DNA of 64,000 nt from Candidatus Cohnella colombiensis (GTDB taxonomy: Bacteria; Bacillota; Bacilli; Paenibacillales; Paenibacillaceae). Of this stretch, positions 35,399 through 44,367 are shown one piece after another. The notes under the pieces were generated by a model. The model had not been told where the DNA came from. It searched no databases and saw nothing but the letters and a program-made list of their open reading frames with translations. The stretch's first letter is position 1. Each line of letters begins with the position of its first letter. A program made the translations under genes and the position numbers. The stretch spans positions 2,418,001-2,482,000 of the forward strand of contig CP119317.1 in assembly GCA_029203125.1 (NCBI GenBank), in the 5' to 3' direction.

Positions 35399-36944
35399 TC
35401 GATTGTGCCATCAGCTCACGTGCCGCCTCTTTGCCTTGTGCAATGCAATCCGGCAGGCCGACACCATTGAATGGAGCTCCGGTTGCGATTACACCTGGCA
35501 TCCGATGCTGCAATTGCTCACGGAATGCAGCAATCGCATCCACATGACCTACAGGATACTGTGGCATGGAATGATTGAGCCGCGTAATCTCAACAAATTC
35601 AGGCGCTGCGGTGATGCCCATTAGGCGCTGTAAGTCTTGATGGACAGCTGCAGTCAACTCTTCATCCGAAAGCGATACGCCGGTCTCATCCCCTGCTCGT
35701 CCAACATAACAACGAATCAATCGCTTTCCTGAAGGAGCTGTATGCAGCCACTTGGATGAAGTCCAAGTACTTGCTGTAATTTTCGTCCCTTCACCCTTCG
35801 GCGCAAGAAAACCTGATCCGTCGAGCGGGTGATCTAAGCTGGCAGCATCATAACCAAACACCACATTCGCTACAGACACATATCGCATATTTTTAAGCGC
35901 TGTAACATCGGTATGCGGTGATAGTAGCTCTGCTACATGATAAGCAGGTAGAGCGAGTACCAGTTGATCCGCTTCTATCGTAGTCCCATCAGCGATGTGA
36001 ATGATATAGTCTGTAGCTGTTGCCGATTGTGTAGCCCGCTTCTGGATCGCATCGACCTTAGCATTAACCCGAATCGTACAGCCGTAGGCATGCAGTCGTG
36101 CTTCTAATGCTTCTACCAACGTGGAAAGTCCATTACGAAACGTCATAAATGCAGATGGAGGAATACCGGAAGGAGTAGATGCTTGCTTCACATTGGAATC
36201 AGCTTCGGCTTTAGCTTCATCATCGGACTCCGTTATGGCTTTAGCTTCATTCCCGGATTCGACCTGAACTTTCCCTTTAGCTTGATCCAATTCAGCCTGC
36301 TTCGCTCCAGCAATCGCTCCAGTAATTAAGCTGCCATACTGTTGTTCAAGCACTTTAAATTGCGGAAATGTAGCCTGTAAACCTAGCTCATATAGGTCGC
36401 CTGCATGGATACCTGCAAGCAGAGGCTCGAAAATCCGTTGCACCATCTCAGAGCCCATTCTACGTTCCAGGAACGCACCTACAGACTCATCCCCATCCGC
36501 TTGCCCTACAGGGACTTGCTGTTCTGCAAGCGCTCTTTGCTTTCCTTCCTCCGATACAAGCTCCGTCTGCATAAATTTCTCAATGTTAGCGGGTACACCT
36601 AAGGTCAGCCCTTGCGGCATCGGGTGCAGCTTACCATCTCGAGCAATATACGTTCGTTTCGCCTCTGGATTAGTACCTGTTAATTCGCCTTCTAATCCTA
36701 GCTCCTGCGCCAGATGAATGATTGGCAATTTGCGTGCAAGGAACGAGTCCGGACCGCGCTCAATGACGAAGCCGTCACGTCGCAACGTATTGATCCTACC
36801 GCCTAATCGGCTAGCCCCTTCAAGCACAGTCACCTCTATAGACTCGCCCTGTTGCTCTGCATAACGATACAGATAAAAAGCAGCGCTTAAACCGGTAATT
36901 CCACCACCGATGATTACGAATTTACGAATAAGTGAGTCACCCAT
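35385..36944 (-). CDS. hemY: Coproporphyrinogen III oxidase (HemY/CgoX), with in-frame insert
   Basis: 519 residues from ATG 36944, which overlaps the hemH stop. FAD Rossmann motif VIIGGGITGLSAAFYLY at the N-terminus, GGRINTLRRDGFVIERGPDSFL, and C-terminal ATGAPFNGVGLPDCIAQGKEAA are canonical. In Gram-positives this enzyme makes coproporphyrin III. It is about 50 residues longer than usual because of a hydrophilic Ala/Glu/Asp/Lys segment near residues 215-255, partly made of a 30-bp tandem duplication (EAKAITESDD / EAKAEADSN). AAGGA lies 8 nt before the ATG. Confidence 0.92.
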   Translation of the reverse strand: MGDSLIRKFVIIGGGITGLSAAFYLYRYAEQQGESIEVTVLEGASRLGGRINTLRRDGFVIERGPDSFLARKLPIIHLAQELGLEGELTGTNPEAKRTYIARDGKLHPMPQGLTLGVPANIEKFMQTELVSEEGKQRALAEQQVPVGQADGDESVGAFLERRMGSEMVQRIFEPLLAGIHAGDLYELGLQATFPQFKVLEQQYGSLITGAIAGAKQAELDQAKGKVQVESGNEAKAITESDDEAKAEADSNVKQASTPSGIPPSAFMTFRNGLSTLVEALEARLHAYGCTIRVNAKVDAIQKRATQSATATDYIIHIADGTTIEADQLVLALPAYHVAELLSPHTDVTALKNMRYVSVANVVFGYDAASLDHPLDGSGFLAPKGEGTKITASTWTSSKWLHTAPSGKRLIRCYVGRAGDETGVSLSDEELTAAVHQDLQRLMGITAAPEFVEITRLNHSMPQYPVGHVDAIAAFREQLQHRMPGVIATGAPFNGVGLPDCIAQGKEAARELMAQSIKTR

Positions 36945-37882
36945 CACGATAATCCTTCTAGCGCTGTAAGAACAGAGTCCGCAAGTACAGTCATATATTG
37001 CGGGTCATCGTTGAGCATCCGAATTCGTTCGAGATGAATGTCATGATCATGAGCGAGCCGTTGCGCTTCAATATCCAAATCATATAATACTTCGAGATGA
37101 TCAGATACAAATCCAACCGGAGTGACAAGCATATTGCGCACTCCTTCCTTGCACAGGTTGACCATCGTCTCCAAAATATCTGGCCCTAGCCAAGGCTGAC
37201 CCGTCTGTCCTGCACTTTGCCAAGTGAATTGCCAGTTCGTGAGCCCCAGCTTGTTCGCTACTGCACGAGAAGTTTCAAGTAGCTGCTCCGGATATGGATC
37301 CTTCATCTCCAAGATCTTCTCAGGCAAGCTGTGCGCACTGAATAGCACCATTGTATCCTGCTCATTATCGAATTTGCCCAAGCCTTCCTTAACCCGTGTA
37401 CTAAGCGCATCGATAAGTTCAGGATGCAGATGATATTCACGAACGATTGCTAGCGCAATTCCGTGCTTCTGCGCTTCTTCCTGCGCACGCTTCATATACC
37501 CGCCGACGCTCATTACCGAATATTGAGGTGTAAGTACGATTGCCACAGCGTGCTTAATGCCGTCTGCTGCCATCGCAGCGACACCATCTTCAATAAAAGG
37601 AGCCGCATGCTTGAGACCCTGATAGCATACGAAACGTCCAACACCCGCTACTTCATCAAGCTTATGTTGCAATGCCGTTACTTGCCGATTCGTATTTTCT
37701 CGCAGTGGGAACACCCCACCAACGATTGCATGATAGCGACTAATCAAGTCTTCTAATTGCTCGGACGTTGGCGGATGACCTCTGCGTATGTGCGTATAAT
37801 AAGCTTCAACGCTTTCCATATTCTCAGGAGTACCGTAGGACATGACCAGAACTCCGATTTTCCCATCTATATGGTTGCTCAT
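36944..37882 (-). CDS. hemH: Coproporphyrin ferrochelatase (HemH/CpfC)
   Basis: 312 residues. Inserts iron into coproporphyrin III in the Firmicute heme pathway. Typical segments: GVLVMSYGTPENMESVEAYYTHIRRG near the N-terminus, VIVGG-like IVGGVFPL, LFSAHSLPEKI with the catalytic His region, and QSAGQTGQPWLGPDI. It overlaps hemE by 4 bp (ATGA) and hemY by one base, so translation of the three is probably coupled. Confidence 0.94.
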   Translation of the reverse strand: MSNHIDGKIGVLVMSYGTPENMESVEAYYTHIRRGHPPTSEQLEDLISRYHAIVGGVFPLRENTNRQVTALQHKLDEVAGVGRFVCYQGLKHAAPFIEDGVAAMAADGIKHAVAIVLTPQYSVMSVGGYMKRAQEEAQKHGIALAIVREYHLHPELIDALSTRVKEGLGKFDNEQDTMVLFSAHSLPEKILEMKDPYPEQLLETSRAVANKLGLTNWQFTWQSAGQTGQPWLGPDILETMVNLCKEGVRNMLVTPVGFVSDHLEVLYDLDIEAQRLAHDHDIHLERIRMLNDDPQYMTVLADSVLTALEGLS

Positions 37883-38934
37883 CTGGACACTCCTTTACGA
37901 ATTTGGTCTTCACTGTAACTATGGATATAATCTGTCAGGTCTTTGAGCTTATCGAGTGATGCTTCCGGAAACAATCCATGACCCAAGTTGAAAATAAAGC
38001 CAGGCTGCTGCATCCCTTCATCCACGATATGACGCGCATGCTCATGAATGATTGACGTTGGTGCAGTTAGCACAAGAGGATCTAGGTTCCCTTGAACCGC
38101 AAATTTACCCCCTGTGCGTCGGCGTGCTTCGCTCAGCGACAAGCGCCAATCCACACCGATAACTTCGATCTGCAAAGCGGTTAGATGGGGCATCAATTCC
38201 CCTGAGCTAACACCCGGGAAATAAATTTTCGGAACGTTGACGTCAGCTAGCTGTGCAAAGATGCTCTCCACATGAGGAAGCACATACTCTTTGAAATCAC
38301 GCGGTGCAAGCGCGCCCACCCAGCTATCAAACAGCTGAATCGCTTTCGCTCCTGCTTTTACATGCGCACGCAAATAGGTTGCTGCCATATCGGACAGCTT
38401 GCTCATTAAACGATGCCATAGCTGCGGCTCACTATACATTAATGTCTTCGTCAGACGATAAGACTTGGATGGACGACCTTCTACGATATAACTTGCAAGT
38501 GTAAATGGAGCTCCACCAAAGCTGATTAATGGAACGTTAAGCTCCCGATCTAAAATTTTGATCGTCTCCAGCACATGGGACAAATCTCCTTCAACATCAA
38601 TTGGCTTAAGTCGATCGATGTCGCTGGCAGTTCGAACAGGATTGTGGATAACTGGACCAATATCTTTGACGATATCGAAATCGATCCCAATCGACGCAAC
38701 GGGATTCATGATATCCGAATAGAGAATGGCTGCATCAACACCTAGCTTATATACAGGCATTAACGTTACTTCTGCTGCAAGCTCAGGCTGACGGCATATT
38801 TCAAGTAAAGTGTACTTTTCTTTAATTTTTCGATAGTCAGGGTCATATCTGCCAGCTTGACGCATGTACCACACTGGAACCCGATCTACAGATTCGCCAC
38901 GACATGCACGTAGAAATACATCGTTGTAACTCAT
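37879..38934 (-). CDS. hemE: Uroporphyrinogen decarboxylase
   Basis: 351 residues; converts uroporphyrinogen III to coproporphyrinogen III. The signature PVWYMRQAGRYDPDYR with the substrate-binding Arg residues is present near residue 21, along with AILYSDI, FGGAPFTLASY and FNLGHGLFPEA. First gene of hemE-hemH-hemY. The ATG is preceded by AGGTAGAG. The promoter lies in the 178-bp gap to the divergent MFS gene and was not pinpointed. Confidence 0.95.
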   Translation of the reverse strand: MSYNDVFLRACRGESVDRVPVWYMRQAGRYDPDYRKIKEKYTLLEICRQPELAAEVTLMPVYKLGVDAAILYSDIMNPVASIGIDFDIVKDIGPVIHNPVRTASDIDRLKPIDVEGDLSHVLETIKILDRELNVPLISFGGAPFTLASYIVEGRPSKSYRLTKTLMYSEPQLWHRLMSKLSDMAATYLRAHVKAGAKAIQLFDSWVGALAPRDFKEYVLPHVESIFAQLADVNVPKIYFPGVSSGELMPHLTALQIEVIGVDWRLSLSEARRRTGGKFAVQGNLDPLVLTAPTSIIHEHARHIVDEGMQQPGFIFNLGHGLFPEASLDKLKDLTDYIHSYSEDQIRKGVSR

Positions 38935-39112
38935 CTCTCTACCTCAACCTTCATTAATACTATCTCTATTTCATTATGCCCCTTTTAATTAAACTGGACA
39001 ACATCACACGCATTGGGAGTATGACAATAGTTTGACAAAGCCATCCTAAATTCAATACTTCACTTATGATATACTATCGTTTACAAATGTCGAATAATGA
39101 AAGGAGCACAAC

Positions 39113-40324
39113 ATGCCACGTTGGAAAATTAACCTCATTGTGCTCTTTTGCGGAAATTTTCTAGTCATGGCGGGCATGACGATGATCATTCCGTTCTTAT
39201 CCCTATATTTGAAACAGGATCTAGGTTTGACGGACGAGCATGAGATTGGCATATGGGCCGGTTTAATATTCGCTGCTAACTTTGTTACATCGTTCCTTTT
39301 TCAACCCCTCTGGGGAAAACTGTCGGATCGATACGGTCGGAAAATGATGCTTCTACGCTCTGGCTTTGGGATGTCGGTTGTTATGATCTTGATGGGTTTT
39401 GCGACGAATGCGTGGCATTTACTACTGCTTCGAATGCTGAACGGTGTAATCTCAGGATTCGTACCTGCAGCGGTATCTTTAGTGTCCGCAACGACACCAA
39501 AAAAACGCATGGGCTTCGTGATGGGGACGCTTCAATCAGGAGGGACGGCAGGCGCAATTCTAGGACCATTCATCGGAGGACTGCTCGCAGATTCCTTCGG
39601 CTTCCGTCCGATCTTCTATATTACTGGAGCGTTGTTGTTTCTTGCGTCTGTAATTTCATGGTGGCTCGTCCAAGAAAACTTCGATCGTGAAGCAGCGTCC
39701 CATCAAGTTCAGGAAAGTGTCATTCATGGATTTCGTGAGTTAATGAAGATTCCTCAGCTTCCGGTGCTCCTCACGATCACATTCTTCATTCAATTCGCGA
39801 TGCTCGGACCGATGCCACTCATCCCGTTGTATGTAGAGAAGCTACATGGAACAACGGCGAATTTAGCGTTCTTCGCAGGGTTTGTTGGATCGGTTACGGG
39901 AATGTCGAACATGATAAGCTCTCCATTGCTTGGAAAGCTGAGTGATCGAATTGGAGCGACACCGATTTTACTTGTCTCTTTACTTGGTGCCTCGCTGACT
40001 TTGCTCCCACAAGCCTTTGTCAGTTCCGTCGGTCAACTGCTCGTCTGGAGATTTCTGCTTGGATGCTTTATGGGAGGTTTATTACCTACTGTAAACTCGC
40101 TCATTCGTCGCCATACACCTGATGGCAAGGAAAGCCGAGCCTTCAGCTTCAACAGCAGTGCGTTAAGTCTTGGCAATATGGCTGGACCAGTTATGGGTGG
40201 CGCGTTATCGACCTTTTTTGGCATAGAAGGATTGTTCGTCATCTCAGCAGTCATGTTGTTCCTGACCTGCATCTGGGCATCACAAGCGCTTCATTCACGT
40301 ATAGGCAAAACAGCTGAGAAATAA
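39113..40324 (+). CDS. MFS multidrug-type efflux transporter
   Basis: 403 residues, 12 predicted helices, DHA1-type. Motif A GKLSDRYGRKMML follows the second helix and recurs as GKLSDRIGATPI in the second half; the antiporter motif C is present as GTLQSGGTAGAILGPFIGG in helix 5. Resembles MdtG/YfmO-like drug exporters; substrate unknown. AAAGGAG precedes the ATG. Divergent from hemE, followed by a terminator. Confidence 0.88.
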   Translation: MPRWKINLIVLFCGNFLVMAGMTMIIPFLSLYLKQDLGLTDEHEIGIWAGLIFAANFVTSFLFQPLWGKLSDRYGRKMMLLRSGFGMSVVMILMGFATNAWHLLLLRMLNGVISGFVPAAVSLVSATTPKKRMGFVMGTLQSGGTAGAILGPFIGGLLADSFGFRPIFYITGALLFLASVISWWLVQENFDREAASHQVQESVIHGFRELMKIPQLPVLLTITFFIQFAMLGPMPLIPLYVEKLHGTTANLAFFAGFVGSVTGMSNMISSPLLGKLSDRIGATPILLVSLLGASLTLLPQAFVSSVGQLLVWRFLLGCFMGGLLPTVNSLIRRHTPDGKESRAFSFNSSALSLGNMAGPVMGGALSTFFGIEGLFVISAVMLFLTCIWASQALHSRIGKTAEK

Positions 40325-40326
40325 AC

Positions 40327-40375
40327 AAAACACGCCGATTCCCCTCCAACATGGAGATGCGAATGGCGTGTTTTT
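40327..40375 (+). terminator. Terminator of the MFS gene (possibly bidirectional)
   Basis: AAAACACGCC-GATTC...GAAT-GGCGTGTTTTT with an inner CTCC/GGAG stem; A-rich on one side and T-rich on the other, so it can also stop the convergent opp operon. Confidence 0.82.
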
Positions 40376-40403
40376 ATAAACATGGAATTAACAATTGCAT
40401 GGT

Positions 40404-41363
40404 TTAGAGCAGATGGCAAGCAACGAAATGACCCGGTTCAACCTCGCGGAATTCCGGCATAACTGCTGCACACTGATCCATCGCATGTGGACAGCGTGTG
40501 CGGAACGGACAGCCACTTGGCGGGTTCAATGGACTAGGAATTTCACCTTGAAGCACAATTCTTTCACGACTCTTCTGTACTTTTGGATCAGGAATCGGAA
40601 TTGCGGACAATAGCGATTGTGTATATGGATGCAGTGGTTTAGCATTTAGCTTTTCCGAAGTTGCAACCTCCACAAGCTTACCCAAGTACATGACACCGAT
40701 TCGATCTGAGATATGCTTCACCATCGCCAAATCATGCGCAATGAATAAATATGTTAAGCCACGTTCTTTTTGCAGCTTCTTAAACAAATTGACGACCTGT
40801 GCTTGAACGGATACGTCCAACGCAGAAATCGGTTCATCGGCGATAATAAATTCTGGCTCAATGGCAAGTGCGCGTGCAATGCCAATCCGCTGACGCTGAC
40901 CGCCCGAAAATTCGTGTGGAAAGCGGTTTGCATGCTCCGCGTTCAAGCCTACGTCACTTAGCAGCTCATGAACACGATCACGCTTTTGCTTGCCCGTATA
41001 AAGACCATGAATTTCGATGCCCTCGGCAATAATCTTGCCGACAGTCATACGTGGATTAAGCGATGCGTAAGGGTCTTGAAACACCATCTGCATTTTACGA
41101 TACAGTTGTTGTCTATCGCCACCCTCGAGCTTGTGCACATTTTTACCGTTGAACAACACTTCGCCACCCGTCGATTCATAGAGACGAATGATCGTGCGTC
41201 CAGCCGTCGACTTCCCACAGCCTGATTCTCCCACTAACCCGAACGTTTCTCCGCGCTTAATGTTGAAGGTAAGGCCGTCGACAGCCTTCAATATTTTTTT
41301 CTCACCTAAATTAAAATGCTTTTGCAAATTGTTCACTTCGAGAATGTTATCCTGTTCAGCCAT
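40404..41363 (-). CDS. oppF: Oligopeptide ABC transporter ATPase OppF
   Basis: 319 residues from ATG 41363 (GGAGGG upstream). Walker A GESGCGKST, signature SGGQRQRIGIARAL, Walker B FIIADEPISALD, and the C-terminal oligopeptide ATPase extension with Cys residues (GCPFRTRCPHAMDQC), as in OppF/DppF. It overlaps oppD by 8 bp. Last gene of oppA-oppB-oppC-oppD-oppF. Confidence 0.94.
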   Translation of the reverse strand: MAEQDNILEVNNLQKHFNLGEKKILKAVDGLTFNIKRGETFGLVGESGCGKSTAGRTIIRLYESTGGEVLFNGKNVHKLEGGDRQQLYRKMQMVFQDPYASLNPRMTVGKIIAEGIEIHGLYTGKQKRDRVHELLSDVGLNAEHANRFPHEFSGGQRQRIGIARALAIEPEFIIADEPISALDVSVQAQVVNLFKKLQKERGLTYLFIAHDLAMVKHISDRIGVMYLGKLVEVATSEKLNAKPLHPYTQSLLSAIPIPDPKVQKSRERIVLQGEIPSPLNPPSGCPFRTRCPHAMDQCAAVMPEFREVEPGHFVACHLL

Positions 41364-42387
41364 GTGCCTTCCCTCCAATCTCTACAGGGATGTCGACCTG
41401 TGGCGCATCCGGATGGTTTAACCAGCAAGCAGCCGTATGTCCTTCTGAAATTTTGAAATGCTCTGGATCCTCGTGGCAAATTTTCATCGCATAAGGACAA
41501 CGTGCTGCGAATGCACAGCCCTTCGGCGGTGCAAATAGATCCGGTGGTGTACCCGGAATCGATGCCAAATCCTTTTGCGTATCACTATCTAGACGCGGAA
41601 CAGAACGAAGCAAGCCCCAAGTATAAGGGTGTCGTGGTTCATAAAAAATTTGGTCGAGCGTGCCCTGCTCAACAACTCGCCCTGCATACATCACGACAAC
41701 CCGTTGAGCCATCTCTGCAACGACACCTAGATCATGGGTAATCAATATAATCGCAGTTCCCGTTTTCTCTTGAATGTCGCGCATTAAATCGATGATTTGC
41801 GCTTGAATCGTTACGTCGAGTGCTGTTGTAGGCTCATCTGCGATCAAGAGCTTCGGTTTGCATGCAAGCGCCACTGCAATCATGACCCGTTGACGCATCC
41901 CGCCAGATAACTCATGCGGATATTGATGGACTCGTTCATCAGGATTGGACATTCCAACAAGCTTTAAAAGTTCAATCGCACGTTCATTGGCTTCTGCTTT
42001 TCCAACCTTCTCGTGCTTCCGAATTCCTTCTGTAATTTGAGCTCCGATCGTCATTGTCGGGTTAAGAGATGTCATCGGGTCCTGGAAGACCATCCCCATC
42101 TCGTTACCGCGAACATGCTCCATCTGACGCTCTGTTAACTTTGTTATTTCATGCTTTCCATCAAAAAGGATGGAGCCGGACTTAATGAAGCTAGGAGGAG
42201 TCGGAACTAGTCTCATGATCGTTTGCGCGGTCACTGATTTTCCGCAACCCGATTCTCCCACGATCGCCAGTACTTCACCTTTATTCAGTGTGAAGGAGAC
42301 GCCGCGGACGGCTTGCACTTCACCCGCATACATTTTAAAGGAGACATGCAGATCCCTGACCTCCAATATTGGATTTGCCTTGTCCAT
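41356..42387 (-). CDS. oppD: Oligopeptide ABC transporter ATPase OppD
   Basis: 343 residues. Walker A GESGCGKSV, signature SGGMRQRVMIAVAL, Walker B LLIADEPTTALD, switch His in ILITHDLGVVAE. C-terminal Cys-rich segment GCAFAARCPYAMKIC, found in OppD proteins that carry an Fe-S cluster-like motif. AGGAGG 8 nt before the ATG; 13 bp after oppC. Confidence 0.94.
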   Translation of the reverse strand: MDKANPILEVRDLHVSFKMYAGEVQAVRGVSFTLNKGEVLAIVGESGCGKSVTAQTIMRLVPTPPSFIKSGSILFDGKHEITKLTERQMEHVRGNEMGMVFQDPMTSLNPTMTIGAQITEGIRKHEKVGKAEANERAIELLKLVGMSNPDERVHQYPHELSGGMRQRVMIAVALACKPKLLIADEPTTALDVTIQAQIIDLMRDIQEKTGTAIILITHDLGVVAEMAQRVVVMYAGRVVEQGTLDQIFYEPRHPYTWGLLRSVPRLDSDTQKDLASIPGTPPDLFAPPKGCAFAARCPYAMKICHEDPEHFKISEGHTAACWLNHPDAPQVDIPVEIGGKAHG

Positions 42388-42400
42388 ACGATACGCCTCC

Positions 42401-43315
42401 TTATTTTCTCATCTTTGGATCGAGAGCGTCGCGAAGACCATCTCCCAATACGTTAAAGCTAATCATAATTAAGCTGAAAACAATCGTTGGGAACAACAAC
42501 AGGTGCAGATGATATCTCATGACGCTTGCACCTTCACTGATTAGTTTCCCTAATGAAGCCATAGGTGGCCTAATCCCAACCCCGATAAAGCTCAAGAACG
42601 ATTCAAAGAAGATCGCTGACGGCACAGCGAACGTTATCTGAATGATTACAAGACCAAGTACATTCGGTAATAAATGTTGCAAAATAATTCGAGCAGGCTT
42701 AGCTCCTAGCGTGCGAGCAGCTAATACATATTCCTGTTCCTTCAGCAGCAAAATTTGACCTCGCACTAAACGAGCCATCCCTACCCAACCAGAAATCGCA
42801 TAGGCGATAATGATTGATGTTATCCCCGGGCCCATAAATACAATGAACAAAATCGCAAGCAGCAATAGCGGAATAGAGTAAATAATCTCGATAATCCGCT
42901 GCATGACGCTATCCACTCGTCCGCCGAAATAAGCAGAAATCCCACCATATAGAACCCCAAAGACTAAATCGATTAATGCTGCGGCGAGACCGATGAACAA
43001 TGAGATTCTAACTCCCCACCATACACGCACCCACACATCTCGACCGAATTGATCCGTACCGAAAAAATGCGTAGCAGATGGAGACAGATAACCATCCTTA
43101 AGATATTGCGTCTTATAGTCGAAACCACTTATGAATGGTGCTAAGATCGCAAACAAGCTTAAGATAATCAGAATAAACAGCCCGGCCATCGCCATCTTAT
43201 TCAACTTGAGACGGCGCCATGCATCCTGCCAATACGTCTGAGAGGGCCTAAGAATGACTTCAGCATTAGCGACCTTTTCTAAAGGTTCAAATTTATCTTT
43301 CGCAATAAGAGCCAT
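42401..43315 (-). CDS. oppC: Oligopeptide ABC transporter permease OppC
   Basis: 304 residues. N-terminal cytoplasmic segment, first membrane helix near residue 40, then five more. The FGTDQFGRDVWVRVWWG motif after the first helix and the EAA-type loop LAARTLGAKPARIILQHLLPNVLG are typical of OppC/DppC. It begins 3 bp after oppB; the ribosome site GGGAGG lies within the oppB end. Confidence 0.94.
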   Translation of the reverse strand: MALIAKDKFEPLEKVANAEVILRPSQTYWQDAWRRLKLNKMAMAGLFILIILSLFAILAPFISGFDYKTQYLKDGYLSPSATHFFGTDQFGRDVWVRVWWGVRISLFIGLAAALIDLVFGVLYGGISAYFGGRVDSVMQRIIEIIYSIPLLLLAILFIVFMGPGITSIIIAYAISGWVGMARLVRGQILLLKEQEYVLAARTLGAKPARIILQHLLPNVLGLVIIQITFAVPSAIFFESFLSFIGVGIRPPMASLGKLISEGASVMRYHLHLLLFPTIVFSLIMISFNVLGDGLRDALDPKMRK

Positions 43316-43318
43316 AAG

Positions 43319-44248
43319 CTATTTCCTCCCTGCCAGACGAATTCGTGGATCAATGAAGCCATATGCAATGTCTGTCAGGAACACCACGATAACAAGAATC
43401 GCAGCATAGAAAATCGTTAAGCCCGTAATCATCGTATAGTCATTCGTATAGATGGACGAAACGAACTGTGAACCTAGACCTGGAATGGCAAATACAGTTT
43501 CAACGATTAACGTACCTGTTATTACATTCACTGCGATCGGGCCAAGAATCGTAACAACCGGTAAGATCGCATTCCGAATCATATGCCCCATAACGACAGA
43601 TTTAGTTGAAAGCCCTTTGGATTTCGCAGTCTTAATATAATCCTGATGGGATACTTCCAGCATCGAGGCACGCATCATCCGAGCTAAAATAGCGATTGTA
43701 CCGAACGATAATGCAATTGCGGGAAGAATTCGATGCTCTGGTCCTTCCCATAAACCCGGAGGAAACCAGCCTAGCTTTACACCGATGAATAGAGAAAGCA
43801 GCGGTGCGATAACGAATGAAGGAATAGAGATCCCGACAATCGCAATGAACATCGCTGAATAGTCTCCTGCCTTATTATGCTTAAGCGCAGCATAGACGCC
43901 TAAACCTAGTCCTACTGCAATCGAAATAATTAATGACTCAAATCCGAGCTCTAACGAAGCTTTGAATTTTTGGGAAATGGTACTAACTACCGAGCGACCT
44001 GGGAATTGATAAGAAACTCCTAAATCTCCTTGTAGTACATTGCCCATGTATTTGAAATATTGTTCCACAACAGGCTTATCTAGGCCGTATTGTGCTTTCA
44101 ATATCTCAAAATTTGCGGGTGACATCTTTAATTGCGCTTCACCAAATGGGTTTCCCGGAAGCATCTTCATAAGAAAAAATGTCGCTGTAATGATAACCCA
44201 TAAAGTGATTAACATGTAAACGATTCGACGCAACACAAACTTTAGCAT
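43319..44248 (-). CDS. oppB: Oligopeptide ABC transporter permease OppB
   Basis: 309 residues from ATG 44248, chosen because AAGGGGG lies 7 nt upstream and because the product then starts MLKFVLRRIVYMLITLWVII, as OppB does; the frame is open for 28 more codons. Six helices; EAA loop DYIKTAKSKGLSTKSVVMGHMIRNAILP. Partner of OppC in the membrane pore. Confidence 0.94.
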   Translation of the reverse strand: MLKFVLRRIVYMLITLWVIITATFFLMKMLPGNPFGEAQLKMSPANFEILKAQYGLDKPVVEQYFKYMGNVLQGDLGVSYQFPGRSVVSTISQKFKASLELGFESLIISIAVGLGLGVYAALKHNKAGDYSAMFIAIVGISIPSFVIAPLLSLFIGVKLGWFPPGLWEGPEHRILPAIALSFGTIAILARMMRASMLEVSHQDYIKTAKSKGLSTKSVVMGHMIRNAILPVVTILGPIAVNVITGTLIVETVFAIPGLGSQFVSSIYTNDYTMITGLTIFYAAILVIVVFLTDIAYGFIDPRIRLAGRK

Positions 44249-44316
44249 GGGCTTTCCCCCTTCCGTATGACATGGTGTTCGAATTGTGAGCATTACCTGT
44301 AAGATTAAAGAAGGAA

Positions 44317-44340
44317 AAGGCCGTTCAATCAACGGCCTTC
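44317..44340 (-). terminator. Intercistronic hairpin between oppA and oppB
   Basis: AAGGCCGTT-GATTG-AACGGCCTT followed by TTCCTTC on the minus strand; a partial terminator that favours oppA over the downstream genes. Confidence 0.75.
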
Positions 44341-44367
44341 TCCAAGCTTATTAAGTCAACTCGAGCC

